This document shows, in pieces, positions 60,858 to 64,000 of a DNA stretch of 64,000 nt. The stretch covers positions 62,001 to 126,000 of the forward strand of contig NZ_JBCDMW010000013.1 in assembly GCF_038433155.1 (NCBI RefSeq), given 5' to 3'. The notes beneath the pieces are model-generated. The model did no database searches. It was not told where the DNA came from and was given only the letters and a program-made list of their open reading frames with translations. Every line of letters starts with the position of its first letter. The first letter of the stretch is position 1. The translations under genes and the position numbers were made by a program. This stretch comes from Luteococcus sp038433155 (GTDB lineage: Bacteria > Actinomycetota > Actinomycetes > Propionibacteriales > Propionibacteriaceae).

Positions 60858-61795
60858 TGTCCACCTCCGCTGCCATGCCAGAGCGCACCCTGACCGCCCA
60901 CGACGGCTCGGCCATCGAGCTGCCCCCGCAACCAAAGATGGGCTTCGGCAAGTGGATGAAGCAGATCGGCTGGCGACACCTCGTCGGTCTGGTCGCCGTC
61001 GTCTTCTCCGCCTTCCCGCTGGTCTACGTGCTGTCCGCCTCGCTGAACCCGGCCGGCACCCTGACCGGCTCCAACAAGCTGTTCACCGCCATCAGCTCGG
61101 AGAACTACTCCAAGCTGCTGGCCGACGAGTCCCGCCCCTACCTGAAGTGGTACCTGAACACCATCATGATCGCCGCGGTCTCGGCGATCGGTACGGTGCT
61201 GATCGGCGCCTGCGCCGCCTATGCCTTCAGCCGGATGCGCTTCAAGGGGCGTCGCCCCGGCCTGATGGCGCTGCTGCTGGTGCAGATGTTCCCGGCCCTG
61301 CTCACGGTCGTGGCCATCTTCCTGCTGCTGACCAATCTGGGCGACGTCTTCCCGTCGCTGGGTGTGGGCTCCCGGCTGGCGCTGATCCTGGTCTACCTGG
61401 GCGGCGCCCTGGGCACCAACACCTACCTGATGTACGGCTTCTTTAACACGGTGCCGGCCTCGCTGGACGAGGCCGCCCGGGTGGACGGCGCCGGCCACGC
61501 CCGGATCTTCTTCACCATCATCCTGCGCCTGGTGGCGCCGATCCTGGCGGTGGTGGGGCTGCTGAGCTTCAACGGCACCTTCACCGAGTTCGTGATCGCG
61601 TCGGTGATCCTGGGCAATGACTCCTCCAAGTCCACGCTCGCAATCGGGCTTTACCAGTACGTCTCCACGGAGAACAACACCTACTGGCCGGTCTTCTCGG
61701 CCGGCGCCGTGCTGGCCGCCATCCCGGTGATGATCCTGTTCCTGTGGCTGCAGAAGTACATCGTCTCCGGGCTCACCGCCGGTTCGGTGAAGTAG
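60857..61795 (+). CDS. malG: Maltose ABC permease MalG
   Basis: 312 residues with six helices. The EAA motif is DEAARVDGAGHARIFFTII. AYAFSRMRFKGRRPGLMALLLVQMFPA is typical of MalG. It ends 18 bp before a terminator hairpin. No malK or msiK is next to it, so an ATPase from elsewhere is needed, as in many actinobacteria. Confidence 0.94.
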   Translation: MSTSAAMPERTLTAHDGSAIELPPQPKMGFGKWMKQIGWRHLVGLVAVVFSAFPLVYVLSASLNPAGTLTGSNKLFTAISSENYSKLLADESRPYLKWYLNTIMIAAVSAIGTVLIGACAAYAFSRMRFKGRRPGLMALLLVQMFPALLTVVAIFLLLTNLGDVFPSLGVGSRLALILVYLGGALGTNTYLMYGFFNTVPASLDEAARVDGAGHARIFFTIILRLVAPILAVVGLLSFNGTFTEFVIASVILGNDSSKSTLAIGLYQYVSTENNTYWPVFSAGAVLAAIPVMILFLWLQKYIVSGLTAGSVK

Positions 61796-61812
61796 CCCAC
61801 CAGCCCCGAAGA

Positions 61813-61842
61813 GGCCACGTCCCACAGTCGCGGGGCGTGGCC
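61813..61842 (+). terminator. Terminator of malEFG
   Basis: GGCCACGTCC (61813-61822) pairs with GGGCGTGGCC (61833-61842), one wobble, followed by TTTCGCG. The 180 bp from here to the pyrophosphatase gene contain a 10-bp palindrome GTGGCGCCAC (61958-61967) and nothing else I can name. Confidence 0.6.
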
Positions 61843-62023
61843 TTTCGCGTGCCGTCCAGAGCCGAGGATGCAAGCCCTTTTGGTGTCGCCTTTCCCACAG
61901 CCGAAAGCCGGCCCTCCAGCCCCCAATCGTCGGTGGCCAGTCATAGGGTTTGACCTAGTGGCGCCACAAGTCGACGCCCCAGCCACATGGGTGACTGCAG
62001 AAACTTCGATGAAGAGGTAGACC

Positions 62024-64000
<1,977 letters not shown>

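Noticed and set aside
57738..60935. About 1065-codon open frame opposite malE and malF
   Set aside because: Low-complexity translation rich in Gly, Val and His, no ribosome site, and strong real genes on the other strand.

Overview
The window is one continuous stretch of high-GC actinobacterial chromosome. Gene order (rpsB-tsf-pyrH-frr-cdsA-rlmN, dxr-rseP near ispG and proS, fabG-fabI), a complete Suf operon with SufR and SufU, and a membrane pyrophosphatase point to Actinomycetota, most likely Propionibacteriaceae or a close relative. That family assignment is inferred from content and synteny, not from any search. No rRNA, tRNA, CRISPR array, prophage or insertion sequence was seen. Long open frames opposite nearly every gene are a GC artefact and are omitted.

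Layout. 1-2.8 kb: end of a DUF4439 ferritin-like protein, a TSUP permease, a VapBC toxin-antitoxin pair and a HAD phosphatase. 2.8-16.2 kb: proS, a GNAT protein, ispG, a large secreted ExeM/NucH nuclease inserted between ispG and rseP-dxr, an alpha/beta hydrolase, a LOG-type nucleotide-binding protein and gdhA. 16.4-21.7 kb: the translation and lipid block rlmN, cdsA, frr, pyrH, tsf, rpsB, all on the minus strand. 22-30.3 kb: a tandem-domain M23 peptidase, xerC, a lactonase, def, DoxX, a PadR/membrane-protein pair with a clear operator, a SpoU methylase, an MDR oxidoreductase and an SBF-like transporter.

30.5-44.4 kb: SPFH/NfeD pair, an ABC ATPase, fabI-fabG, DUF3099, SURF1, an SDR with a missing catalytic dyad, RlmA, a DeoR regulator sharing a palindrome with a 36-codon open frame, an ABC exporter, a short HTH protein with a very long lysine-rich tail, an ABC-F ATPase and ThpR. 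44.5-50.7 kb: a multiple-sugar/xylose-type ABC operon facing a ROK repressor and a second, single-domain sugar ATPase.

50.7-57.6 kb: the Suf operon sufR-sufB-sufD-Rieske-sufC-sufS-sufU-sufT. sufC has no stop codon before sufS, so the two form one 731-codon frame with an internal sufS start. 57.9-61.8 kb: malE-malF-malG without an ATPase gene. 62.0-64.0 kb: the 5' part of a membrane pyrophosphatase whose predicted N-terminus carries a lipobox.

The items I consider most worth checking are the SufC-SufS frame, the DeoR/36-aa module, the lysine-tailed HTH protein beside ABC-F, the lipobox on the pyrophosphatase, and a PHO-box-like repeat in front of the secreted nuclease.
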